Positions 1 to 8,262 of a stretch of DNA of 64,000 nt are shown one piece after another. The position numbers were made by a program, and so were the translations under genes. The notes under the pieces were generated by a model. It had not been told where the DNA came from, did not search any database, and saw nothing but the letters and a program-made list of their open reading frames with translations. Numbering within the stretch: position 1 is the first letter of the stretch; each line of letters starts with the position of its first letter. The DNA comes from Flavobacteriales bacterium. Its GTDB lineage: Bacteria > Bacteroidota > Bacteroidia > Flavobacteriales_D > Sanyastnellaceae. Where the stretch lies: the NCBI GenBank assembly GCA_947456965.1, contig CANGTU010000004.1, forward strand, positions 27,591-91,590, given 5' to 3'.

Positions 1-2218
1 GGGCTGTTCCTTCCGCACCATTCACTGCCACACCTATAGTACCCGTGCGAATAGCCCAGGTGTAGTGTCCGGGACGTATCCCCTGGATCAATATGCGTCC
101 AACCCAGTTGGTTTCACTACCCTGATCGTTGACTTCGAAGGTGGGCCATTCTGACCAGGCTGTCTGGGCATCCGGACGGTACAGAATGATCAGGTTGTTT
201 TCTGTCACACCGTAAGCCTCAGCCTCCGAAAAGAAGAGGGGATCATAATAGTTGTTCTGGTTGGGATCTCCCCAGTACCGGATAGTGGCATTCACTATTG
301 CATCGCTGGGCATATCGCTTTGGATATTCCACCACCTGTCAGTGGATACGAAGTAGTCAGTAAAAGGAATCAGGGCCGGTTCTTGTGCCGCAGCCCAGTG
401 GTTTTCGGCTCGGAGCCAGAAGGATGTTGCGCTGCCGAGTGTCTCCACGCTGAAGTCGGTTTCGGCGTATGGCAGGTTTTGATTACCAGTGTTGTCAATG
501 ATCTGCTCATCAGCTAGCACCGCGTAGTTGATCCGCTGGCTGCGGTTGAGGATGATGTGTTCAGGCTCAACGGTGGTTGTGAGCGTGGTGTCCGTGTATG
601 CTCCCTGAATCAGCACAGTGTGCGTTTCGGTCTGGTAGGCCGCGTCCATGATGGTCACCTCCACAGGCATAGCAGTATAGTACTCAGGTGCGTGATGGAG
701 GTACTGACGAAGGGTGAGATCCACGCTCCAGCCAGTGCCGGATGTGGCGGAACTCTCCGCCTCCAGACGCACTTCAGGGAATCCCGGACTGAATACCCAG
801 TTGGAGAAGAAGGCGGTGAGATCTGCGGTGGTAAAGGACTGGAAATGGTCCCTGAGGTCAATGCTCGAAGCATCGCTGAACTGAAAGGCCTCAAGGTAGC
901 TCTGGCAGGCTTCGAAAAAGGCATCATCACCCATCACGCCGCGCAGGTTGTGCACAATATCAGCTCCTTTGCTGTATACGGTTCCACTGTACGTCAGCTC
1001 ATGCGGGACGCCGCTTACAGGAAAATAACCGCCATCATCATTGGGCACATCAGTTAGCACATCCTTGTGGTTGGAGGCAACGTAGTCAGCATAGGCTTCA
1101 ACTCCATAAATAATTTCCTCAAACAGGGCTTCGCAGTATGAGGCCCATCCTTCGTTGAGCCACATATCCTCTGCCGTGCGGCAAGTCACCAGATCGCCCC
1201 ACCAGTGATGGCTCAGCTCATGGGCGATAAGTGTTTCAAAGGTGAGGTTTCCATTGATGGCGAATGAAGGATAAGCAATGTTGGTGGCATGCTCCATCGC
1301 TCCCGCATTGAAGGGAACGCTGACAAATCCCACACGCGGCCAGCGGTAGGGACCATAGTGCTCTTCGAAGCCCGAAAGGCAGCCGATCAGGTTCAGAAAA
1401 CTGTTCTTCATCGCCGTTGTGTCCTGCGGGCGCGCCGTAAGCCACACAGGAATGGTTTCTCCCAGAGCAGTTGTATAGCTGTCATCCACATGGGTATAGT
1501 TGGCTACGGCAACGGATGCGAGATAGGAGGGAATGGGGTGATCGGCCAGAAGCCAGCGGGTGTACAGAGAGTCGGTGCCTACGGTGTCCACGCTGAGCCG
1601 GACTCCTCCGCAGTAAGCCGTGCGGCCATTCGCCGTAAGAACCCGCAGCTCATATTCACTTCGCTCCACGAAATTGTCGAAGCACGGAAACCACACTCTG
1701 CCGAAATTATGTGGATCGGCATCAAAGCCTACCCCAATGTTGTATGCAAAGCCTGTTGAGGTAGTGTAGAATCCTCCCCAGCTTGCATCAGGCACTGGAT
1801 CTCCACCGTAGTAAACAGTTATGGTATAAGATTCTCCCTCCCCAAGGGCTGAGGGGAGCTGGATGTACAAATCATCACCGGTATGGGTAAACTGGAGCAA
1901 ACCTTCGGGTGAGCTGACGCTGTCCACGCTGAGCGCAAGCAGATCGAGGTGAAGCACATCGATATTATCCATCAGACTTGTAAAGTCTACCTGACATGCC
2001 CCGAAGATCAAATTCTGCCCCATCCGGGTCATGTCGAGGTCAATGGTGTAGCGGATGACATCTATGGTGTCGCTGCGCAGATTCTCTGGTGATTCATATT
2101 CATTCCGCAGCCCTGATCTGCAGGAGTGGAAGTGACTGCAGGGTATACGGGGCTTCTGGCAAAGGGACACGGTTGTCCCGAGGGTGATGGTCAGCAAGGA
2201 TATAATGAGGTAACGCAT
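1..2218 (-). CDS. Secreted M1-family aminopeptidase (C-terminus cut by window edge)
   Basis: The frame is open from ATG at 2218 to the window edge, so at least 739 codons are present and the C-terminus is missing. The N-terminus (MRYLIISLLTITLGTTVSLC) is a signal peptide. GAMEH sits at about residues 306-310. The zinc motif HELSH lies at about 333-337 and is followed after exactly 18 residues by E356 in the NEGW context, the canonical HEXXH-18-E of gluzincin M1 peptidases. This predicts a zinc aminopeptidase acting on peptides outside the cytoplasm. Past about residue 560 the sequence no longer looks like M1 and seems to be an extracellular beta-rich module. Bacteroidota homologues often end in a type IX secretion sorting domain, but that part cannot be seen here. 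A TAACTTTC element at 2241-2248 lies 22 nt before the start and is a possible weak -7 box. Confidence 0.9.
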   Translation of the reverse strand, partial: MRYLIISLLTITLGTTVSLCQKPRIPCSHFHSCRSGLRNEYESPENLRSDTIDVIRYTIDLDMTRMGQNLIFGACQVDFTSLMDNIDVLHLDLLALSVDSVSSPEGLLQFTHTGDDLYIQLPSALGEGESYTITVYYGGDPVPDASWGGFYTTSTGFAYNIGVGFDADPHNFGRVWFPCFDNFVERSEYELRVLTANGRTAYCGGVRLSVDTVGTDSLYTRWLLADHPIPSYLASVAVANYTHVDDSYTTALGETIPVWLTARPQDTTAMKNSFLNLIGCLSGFEEHYGPYRWPRVGFVSVPFNAGAMEHATNIAYPSFAINGNLTFETLIAHELSHHWWGDLVTCRTAEDMWLNEGWASYCEALFEEIIYGVEAYADYVASNHKDVLTDVPNDDGGYFPVSGVPHELTYSGTVYSKGADIVHNLRGVMGDDAFFEACQSYLEAFQFSDASSIDLRDHFQSFTTADLTAFFSNWVFSPGFPEVRLEAESSATSGTGWSVDLTLRQYLHHAPEYYTAMPVEVTIMDAAYQTETHTVLIQGAYTDTTLTTTVEPEHIILNRSQRINYAVLADEQIIDNTGNQNLPYAETDFSVETLGSATSFWLRAENHWAAAQEPALIPFTDYFVSTDRWWNIQSDMPSDAIVNATIRYWGDPNQNNYYDPLFFSEAEAYGVTENNLIILYRPDAQTAWSEWPTFEVNDQGSETNWVGRILIQGIRPGHYTWAIRTGTIGVAVNGAEGTA

Positions 2219-2386
2219 GGATCAGCGGAATATCGGTCCCGAAAGTTAACGGAAAGCAGGAATGTCTGGCCGGTAGGGTTATGATCTTCCGGTTTGTACA
2301 AAGAGGATTGGATTCCTACCTGTGCCGAAGTTACCTCGTGGGCTTCCCGGCACTGGTTTGATCCGTGATACCTTCCCCAGCCTGCC

Positions 2387-3892
2387 ATGAAACCGAGTAA
2401 CGAGCTGTTCGACCTGATCAAGTCCCTGTCCAAAAGCGAAAAACGCTTTTTTAAGTTGCAGAGCGCGCTGCAGAGCGGTGACAAAAACTACGTGCGCCTC
2501 TTCGATACCATCGACAGAATGGTAGAATACAACGAGGAGCATGTGAAGCAGGTGTTCAAAGGGGAGAAGTTCATCAGGCACCTGCCGAGCGAGAAGAACC
2601 ATCTCTACAAACTTATCCTCAAGGCACTCAGAAGCTACTACGGCGATACGAGTATCTCCAGCATCCTGAAGCAGGAGATCAAGAACATCGAGATTCTCTA
2701 TAACAGGGCACTTTTCGACGAATGCAACAAGTTCCTGATTCGGGCTAAGAAGCTGGCCGTGCAATATGAGAAGTTCTACTACCTCTTTGAACTGATCAAC
2801 TGGGAGAAGACTTTGCTCGAAGAGGCCTTCGAGGACGGGCAGTTTACGAAAGACCTCGATCTGCTCATCCGGGAGGAGCAGGAAGTGATTGATAAGCTGC
2901 GGAACCTGGCGGCTTATCATGTGCTCTACTCAAAAATAAACTACGTATTCCGCAGCGGTGGCTATGCCCGCACGGAAGAGAACAGAGCAATCGTGGAAGA
3001 AATAGTGAATCACCCGCTGATTAAGGGAAAGAACACCGCACTTTCACGCCGAGCTGCGAGCATCTGCTACTACACACAGGCCTTTTGCAATATGGCCAAT
3101 GGTGACTTTGCCACGGCTATCACGAAGTTCAGTCGCGTCCGGGATATCCTCGATGAGCATCAGCACCTTAGGGTGGACCTTGCCAAGCGGTACATCCGCA
3201 CATTGGCCAATCTGATCCAGTGCCAGATTACCCTCGGTCAACACGATCAGGCACGGGAGAATATCTTCCGGATGCGGGCTATGGACGGTCAGGATGGTTT
3301 CAACCACACCGATGTGCAGGTGAGTATTTTCAGACATGCCGGACTGGCGGAGCTCGAGATATCCCGCCTTACCGGGGATTATGTGAAAGGCATCCACGAT
3401 GCAGAGGAGCTGATGAAGCTGCTTTCAGAGTATGAAGGGCGGCTGCACAAGGAAGCCGGCCTGCATTTCTACTACCAGTTTGCCTGTGTATATTTCGGAG
3501 CGGGACAGTATAACAAGGCCTTATACTGGATCAACAAGGTGTTGAATGACAATGAAAACACCCTGCGCCAGGATCTGTACAGCTACGCTCGCCTCTTCAA
3601 CCTGGCCATTCACTACGAGCTGGGTAATTTTGACTTGCTGGAGTACACCATCAAGTCCACGCTCCGATACCTCCAGAAGAGAGAGCGCGACTTCCCGCTC
3701 GAAAAGACGATTATTGACTACTTCAAAAAACTGATCCGCACACCTCAGCAAGATCGGGCCCCGATTTTTCGCTCTTTTCGCAAGGAGATGGAGCACCTGA
3801 GCAAGTCACCCGAGAACGAGGTCGTACTGCGTTACTTCGATCTGGTTAAGTGGATCGACTTCAAACTCGAAAAGGTCTCAGCGGTGAAGTGA
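2387..3892 (+). CDS. Uncharacterised helical repeat-like protein
   Basis: This 501-residue protein has no signal peptide and no membrane segment, so it should be cytoplasmic. It begins MKPSNELFDLIKSLSKSEKR. It is rich in K, E, L, Y and F, with amphipathic helices throughout. Tracts around residues 230-430 (for example FGAGQYNKALYWINKVLND) resemble degenerate tetratricopeptide repeats. I do not recognise a named family or a catalytic motif. From memory, similar proteins of this length and opening are widespread in Bacteroidota and annotated hypothetical. A scaffolding or protein-binding role is inference from the helical repeats only. It is transcribed divergently from the M1 peptidase gene and stands alone, with a convergent neighbour downstream. 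ATG 2387 is the first start in frame after the intergenic region. Confidence 0.85.
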   Translation: MKPSNELFDLIKSLSKSEKRFFKLQSALQSGDKNYVRLFDTIDRMVEYNEEHVKQVFKGEKFIRHLPSEKNHLYKLILKALRSYYGDTSISSILKQEIKNIEILYNRALFDECNKFLIRAKKLAVQYEKFYYLFELINWEKTLLEEAFEDGQFTKDLDLLIREEQEVIDKLRNLAAYHVLYSKINYVFRSGGYARTEENRAIVEEIVNHPLIKGKNTALSRRAASICYYTQAFCNMANGDFATAITKFSRVRDILDEHQHLRVDLAKRYIRTLANLIQCQITLGQHDQARENIFRMRAMDGQDGFNHTDVQVSIFRHAGLAELEISRLTGDYVKGIHDAEELMKLLSEYEGRLHKEAGLHFYYQFACVYFGAGQYNKALYWINKVLNDNENTLRQDLYSYARLFNLAIHYELGNFDLLEYTIKSTLRYLQKRERDFPLEKTIIDYFKKLIRTPQQDRAPIFRSFRKEMEHLSKSPENEVVLRYFDLVKWIDFKLEKVSAVK

Positions 3893-4111
3893 TTCCGGTT
3901 TTTTCTGTACCCCGCAGGAGGGTCATAAGTCAGCTGAAGGGAATGGGGTTCAGCCCTCACGACGCAGGTGGTGTCGTGTATGTGATTCAATAAAAGCGCC
4001 CACCAATAGGAGGGTGCGCACCAGTTTCAGGCGCGGAAGCGTAGTCACCCCCCCCCACCACCAGTTCGGCCACACTTGTGCTGATCATCCAGTGTATCGT
4101 GTCCTTACTGT
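3893..4111. other. Convergent intergenic stretch with no gene
   Basis: No convincing coding sequence is present between the two converging genes. The region holds a short inverted repeat (CACGAC at 3958-3963 with GTCGTG at 3973-3978, 9-nt loop) without a T-run, and a run of nine C at 4048-4056 that is prone to sequencing length error. I see no promoter. Confidence 0.5.
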
Positions 4112-4144
4112 GAAAAAGAAAAAGCCGCCCCGGAAAGGACGGCT
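4112..4144 (-). terminator. Rho-independent terminator of the nif3-like / COG1579 pair
   Basis: On the minus strand AGCCGTCC (4144-4137) pairs with GGGCGGCT (4130-4123) around a 6-nt loop, with one G-U pair, and is followed by a T-rich tail at 4122-4112. It lies 22 nt past the stop codon of the gene at 4167-6092. Confidence 0.85.
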
Positions 4145-4166
4145 ATCTCATCAAAAAGAAGTCCGG

Positions 4167-6092
4167 TCATTTATTCAACTCCTGCTGAAGCAGTGCCTCA
4201 ATCTTCGCCTGCTCTTCGCGCGCCAGGTCACCATCAACCAGAATTCTTCCGCTGTGCTCATCTACAATAACCTTTTTGCGGGCCGCTACATCCATCTGCT
4301 TCTGGGGAGGAATCTGAATGAATGAACCAGCCGAGGCTTCGCGTTCAATGGGAACCACGGCAAGGCCGTTGGGCGCACCGGTGCGGATGCGCTCATAGGC
4401 ATCGAGCAGGCGGGTATCAATCAGCTTCTTGGCCTCATCGCTCTTCTTGCGCAGAATCTCCTCTTCCTTCTTCGTCTCGTTGATGATCTCATTCAACTCA
4501 TTCTGCTTCACCTGAAGGTCATTCTCTCGCTCAGTCAACTTCACTCGGGCAGCCTGCATCAACTCATCCTTGGCTCCTTTCTGAGCCTCCGATTCGCGAA
4601 TACGTTTCTTGTTCAACTCAATCTCGAGCTCCTGGAATTCGATTTCCTTGTTCAAGGATTCGAACTCGCGGTTGTTCTTCACGTTGTTGAGCTGCTCTTT
4701 GTATTTCTTAATGAGCGTTTCAGATTCTTTGATGGCCTGCTTCCGACCATTAATCTCAGCATCTACACCGGCCATTTCTTCCTCCAGACGTGTCATGCGG
4801 CTCTGTAGTCCGGCTACTTCATCACCAAGGTCTTCCACCTCAAGCGGCAGCTCACCGCGCATGGCCCGGATCTTATCGATCCGTGAGTCAATCAACTGGA
4901 TGTCGTAAAGGGCGCGCAACTTGTCTTCAACGGTTACACCCTTCTTCGATTCGTCGCCTTCCATAAAGGCGAAACGGGGGGAAGTTTTCATATCTTCTGT
5001 GGTCTCCTTAGAGGTTCTGTCTTTTTCGATTGGACGATCAATAACGGCAATCGGTGCAAACTTAATTCCTGGCTTGCCGTCCGGTCCGGGTGGAACATAA
5101 ATCGGATTAGCTACCGGCTTGGGCTCCTGTTTCACTTGAACGGGCGGAGACGTGGGCCTGCGCGGCAACTCGGGCTTTACTTCCGGAAGGGTGTATGCCG
5201 GTACGTATAATTCCTCCTTCTTGCCTGATTTGCCAACAGCAGGCTTGGCAGCAGGCTTGGCCTCAGGGGCTGATTTTCCCGGTGAAGGCGCAACAGCTTT
5301 CGGCACGCTCTTCTCCGCAGGCTTGACTGCAGGCTGAGCCACCGGAGGGGTTGGCACCGACGCTGCTTTCTTATCGGAAGCGGGTTTTACTGGCTTCACC
5401 GCTGCCGGCTTCACCGCTGCCGGCTTGGCGATTACCGTTTTCTTCGGTTGTGATTTCTGATCAATAGCTTTCGGTGCAGCTGGCTTTGGTGCCGCTTTCT
5501 TCGCAATAACCTTTTTCGGCGCAGGCTGGGGAGCCGGCTTCTTGGACACAGCCTTTTTCGGTGCCGGCTTCTGAGGTGCTGCCTTTTTCGGTGTGACCTT
5601 CTTCAGTGCTCCTTTCTTCGGTACGACTTTCACTGCCGTTCCTTTTTTCACCACCGGTTTTTTCGGCGCGACTTGCTTAGGAGCCGGTTTCTTCAGAATG
5701 ACCTTCTTGGGCGCTGTGTTCTTGGACGCAGGCTTCTTGGGGGCTACCTGCCCCGGCGCCGGTTTCTTGGATACCGGTTTCTTGGATACCGCTTTTTGTA
5801 TGGATTTCCTGGCTGCCGGTGTCTTAACGGCGGCCTTTGGCGCTGACTTCGCAGCCGGCGTGGCTTTCTTCTTTGTCGTTGGCTTCACGGGTTTCTTAGG
5901 TGCGGCCTTACCGGCAGCTGCTCTTGCCGACGAGGCCTTTCCTTTTGCGGGCTTCGATTTGGGAACAGGCTTGCTTGCTTTCACCGCTTTGGCTTTTTTG
6001 ACCACTTTCACAGCCTTCCCTGTCTTCGCGGCGCTTTTCACCACCTTGCCCTTCGGTGCGGGCTTAGCGGCTTTATTGCTTTTTTTCGCCAT
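4167..6092 (-). CDS. COG1579-type coiled-coil protein with H1-like Lys/Pro/Ala tail and degenerate zinc ribbon
   Basis: This 641-residue protein has two parts. Residues 1 to about 300 are almost entirely K, A, P, V and S in repeats such as KKPAPKK, resembling histone-H1-like tails, so the segment is basic and probably disordered. Residues about 385-575 are a long coiled coil typical of the COG1579 (DUF164 / zf-RING_7) family. The C-terminus keeps the family landmarks IPPQ and GRILVD. However, the two Cys pairs expected around them are replaced: SAGS at 587-590 and DEHS at 611-614. No Cys remains in this region, so zinc binding there is unlikely. The gene starts 3 nt after the Nif3-like gene ends, a pairing common in Bacteroidota. 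Typical family members are about 250 residues, so the basic tail is an addition. A nucleic-acid-binding role for the tail is inference. Confidence 0.85.
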   Translation of the reverse strand: MAKKSNKAAKPAPKGKVVKSAAKTGKAVKVVKKAKAVKASKPVPKSKPAKGKASSARAAAGKAAPKKPVKPTTKKKATPAAKSAPKAAVKTPAARKSIQKAVSKKPVSKKPAPGQVAPKKPASKNTAPKKVILKKPAPKQVAPKKPVVKKGTAVKVVPKKGALKKVTPKKAAPQKPAPKKAVSKKPAPQPAPKKVIAKKAAPKPAAPKAIDQKSQPKKTVIAKPAAVKPAAVKPVKPASDKKAASVPTPPVAQPAVKPAEKSVPKAVAPSPGKSAPEAKPAAKPAVGKSGKKEELYVPAYTLPEVKPELPRRPTSPPVQVKQEPKPVANPIYVPPGPDGKPGIKFAPIAVIDRPIEKDRTSKETTEDMKTSPRFAFMEGDESKKGVTVEDKLRALYDIQLIDSRIDKIRAMRGELPLEVEDLGDEVAGLQSRMTRLEEEMAGVDAEINGRKQAIKESETLIKKYKEQLNNVKNNREFESLNKEIEFQELEIELNKKRIRESEAQKGAKDELMQAARVKLTERENDLQVKQNELNEIINETKKEEEILRKKSDEAKKLIDTRLLDAYERIRTGAPNGLAVVPIEREASAGSFIQIPPQKQMDVAARKKVIVDEHSGRILVDGDLAREEQAKIEALLQQELNK

Positions 6093-6095
6093 GAT

Positions 6096-7190
6096 TCAGA
6101 GATAGTTGACGGGATTGGTAACCACCCCGGTTTTATGGGTCGCGAATGTACGGAATTTTTCGCTCAACCATCCGGCCAGCAGGTCAATCGTATAGCGCTC
6201 GCTTTCATAATGCCCGATATCCGCCACAATGATCCTTCCGTCGGCATCAAAGAACTGATGGTACCTGAAGTCAGCGCTCACCAACACATCCGCGCCCTGA
6301 CTTATGGCCTTGCCCAATAAAAAGCTCCCGCTCCCCCCGCACACCGCAATGCGCCTGACTTCCTCACGACAAAGCCGGGTATGCCGAACCACCTGAGCGC
6401 CCATGCACTGCTTGAGATGATGCAAAAAGGCCTCGGCCCGCATCGGCACAGGAAGCTCCCCGATCATGCCGGCTCCCACCTCCTGATGGACGTTCTCCAG
6501 CGGATAGATGTCGTAAGCCATCTCGTCGTAGGAATGAGACGCCCGGGCTGAAGCAAGCACTTCAGCGACCTTCCAGCGGGGCACCAGCACCTCAAGCCGG
6601 TATTCATCCGGCTCCGCGCGCTCTCCTCGCGCGCCGATCACGGGATGGGCTTCCTCCGATGCCCGGAAACTTCCCTTGCCGGGATGCATGAAACTGCACT
6701 CATCGTAAGCGCCGATCTGCCCGCCGCCAGCGAGAAAGATGGCCTCCCGCACGGGCTGAATGACATCACGGGGGCCGTAGACCACAAACTTGCACAACTG
6801 TCCGGTGCGGGGCTCCAGAATGCGGATACCCCCCAGACCTATCTGCTCGGCTATCCTGCGATTGACGCCGGTATGTACATGGTCCAGATTGGTGTGTATG
6901 GCGTACAGGGCAATGCCCTCACGAATGGCGCGGAGCACCGTGCGCTCCACGTAGTTCTTTCCCGTAATTCGCTTCAGTCCGCCAAACACAATGGGGTGGT
7001 GAGCCACCACCACATTGCAGCCCAGTCGAACCGCCTCTTCCACAATTTCTTCCGTGCTGTCCAGACAAACGAGAATGCCCTGAACATCCATCTCCGGACT
7101 GCCCGTGAGAAGCCCGCTGTTGTCATAATCCTCCTGAAGCGAAGGCGGCGCCTTCGACTCCAAAAAGGCAATCACTTCATTGAGTTGCAT
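6096..7190 (-). CDS. Nif3-like dinuclear metal-centre protein (YqfO/YbgI type)
   Basis: The protein is 364 residues from ATG 7190; a longer reading frame to 7280 would overlap lpxK and adds no conserved sequence. It opens MQLNEVIAFLESKAPP, typical of the family. Metal-ligand motifs are visible: AHHPI at 63-67, HTNLD at 99-103 and a C-terminal GHYESE. The length, larger than the 250-residue YbgI form, indicates the form with an inserted CutA/PII-like domain in the middle (about residues 130-240). The family forms hexameric rings with two metals per subunit; a related protein acts as a GTP cyclohydrolase I-type enzyme, but the cellular substrate is not settled. It is transcribed with the COG1579-like gene 3 nt downstream and divergently from lpxK, with 34 nt between the start codons. 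Confidence 0.92.
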   Translation of the reverse strand: MQLNEVIAFLESKAPPSLQEDYDNSGLLTGSPEMDVQGILVCLDSTEEIVEEAVRLGCNVVVAHHPIVFGGLKRITGKNYVERTVLRAIREGIALYAIHTNLDHVHTGVNRRIAEQIGLGGIRILEPRTGQLCKFVVYGPRDVIQPVREAIFLAGGGQIGAYDECSFMHPGKGSFRASEEAHPVIGARGERAEPDEYRLEVLVPRWKVAEVLASARASHSYDEMAYDIYPLENVHQEVGAGMIGELPVPMRAEAFLHHLKQCMGAQVVRHTRLCREEVRRIAVCGGSGSFLLGKAISQGADVLVSADFRYHQFFDADGRIIVADIGHYESERYTIDLLAGWLSEKFRTFATHKTGVVTNPVNYL

Positions 7191-7224
7191 CTTTCCGACC
7201 TTTGGAACCCCGCAAATTACAGGA

Positions 7225-8259
7225 ATGCGCGCCCTCCGACTGCTGCTGATCCCTTTTTCCTTGTTATACGCGGCGGTCATCCGCCTGCGACACTGCCTCT
7301 ATGACCGGGGATGCCTGAGTTCTTCCCGGGGCGCACTGCCCGCCATCGTGGTGGGCAACCTGTCCACCGGAGGAACCGGCAAAACACCATTCACCATGTT
7401 CCTGACCAAGCGGCTGCTGGCACTCGGTATTCGACCAGCTATCCTCAGCCGGGGCTACCGCCGATTGACTTCCGGCTTCATCCTGGCATCGACCGGAAAT
7501 GGGGCACAGATGCTCGGGGATGAGCCTGCCCTGATGAAACGCATGCTCCCGGATGTTCCTCTCGCAGTCTGCGAAGACCGGCTCGAAGGAATACGCCGCC
7601 TCGCCTCATGCAATCCCCCGGCCGATGTGGTTGTGCTGGATGACGCATTCCAGCACCGACGGCTGCGCGCTCAACTCTATATCGTACTCATGCCGTGGGA
7701 CCAGCCGTGGTGGTATGACCTGCCCCTGCCAGCTGGCAACCTGAGGGATATTCGCCGCTCGGCCCGCCGGGCCCAGGCTATCGTGGTCACCCGATGCCCC
7801 GCCGAAATAAGGGAGGAGGACAAATCAGCCTTCCGGTCGCGTATCAACCCGCAGCCCGGACAATCCGTATTTTTCGCATCCGTGCGCTATGGAACGCCCA
7901 CCGACCTGGAGGGCAAACCGGTAGAGCTGAGCCCGGATACGCCCATCCTGGGTTTTTGCGGAATCGCTGCACCGGAGCCGTTCCGGGATTTCCTGGCCTC
8001 AGCGTTTGCTCTTAAAAAATTCAAATCCTACCCGGATCACCATGGTTTCACGGCCTCTGATCTCCAAAGTCTGGGGACCGAATTGGCTACCTTTGCCACC
8101 CCGACGGCTCGCCTGGTAACCACCGCCAAGGACGCGGAGCGCCTGCTGCTCCTCAAGGGCCCTTGGCGAGAACGAATCTGCATCATTCCCATTGAGACCT
8201 ACCTGGCAGATGGGGAAGATGACTTCAATCGCCTGATCAGCCAGGCCGCGGGACATTGA
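7225..8259 (+). CDS. lpxK: Tetraacyldisaccharide 4'-kinase
   Basis: This is the inner-membrane enzyme that phosphorylates the 4' position of the lipid A disaccharide precursor. The protein is 344 residues from ATG 7225 (MRALRLLLIPFSLLYAAVIR), which gives the usual N-terminal membrane helix; an upstream frame to 7180 is not needed. The P-loop GNLSTGGTGKTP lies near residues 44-55 and is followed by the LSRGYRR stretch. DDAFQHRRL matches the family's DDGFQHR motif. It is the first gene of a tight plus-strand set: gatB starts 3 nt after its stop, and gatB overlaps the TlpA-like gene. With the LpxH-like gene at 14 kb, two steps of lipid A synthesis are in this window. Confidence 0.95.
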   Translation: MRALRLLLIPFSLLYAAVIRLRHCLYDRGCLSSSRGALPAIVVGNLSTGGTGKTPFTMFLTKRLLALGIRPAILSRGYRRLTSGFILASTGNGAQMLGDEPALMKRMLPDVPLAVCEDRLEGIRRLASCNPPADVVVLDDAFQHRRLRAQLYIVLMPWDQPWWYDLPLPAGNLRDIRRSARRAQAIVVTRCPAEIREEDKSAFRSRINPQPGQSVFFASVRYGTPTDLEGKPVELSPDTPILGFCGIAAPEPFRDFLASAFALKKFKSYPDHHGFTASDLQSLGTELATFATPTARLVTTAKDAERLLLLKGPWRERICIIPIETYLADGEDDFNRLISQAAGH

Positions 8260-8262
8260 ATC

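Noticed and set aside
557..1057. Plus-strand frame of 166 residues opposite the M1 peptidase
   Set aside because: The minus strand carries an uninterrupted M1 peptidase with a complete zinc site across this region.
2322..2353. Imperfect dyad (GTGCCGAAG / CTTCCCGGCAC) before the gene at 2387
   Set aside because: The arms are interrupted by a bulge and the loop is 12 nt; no supporting promoter element is clear, so it may be chance.
3958..3978. Hairpin as a terminator for the gene ending at 3892
   Set aside because: The stem is only 6 bp with a 9-nt loop, has no T-run and lies 65 nt past the stop codon.
4014..4325. Plus-strand frame of 103 residues beginning in the intergenic region
   Set aside because: It runs through a terminator and into the antisense of the COG1579-like gene and has no family features.
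5593..6105. Plus-strand frame of 170 residues rich in F, A and G
   Set aside because: It is the complement of the Lys/Pro/Ala repeat tail of the COG1579-like gene; the composition follows from the antisense of KKPAPKK-type codons.
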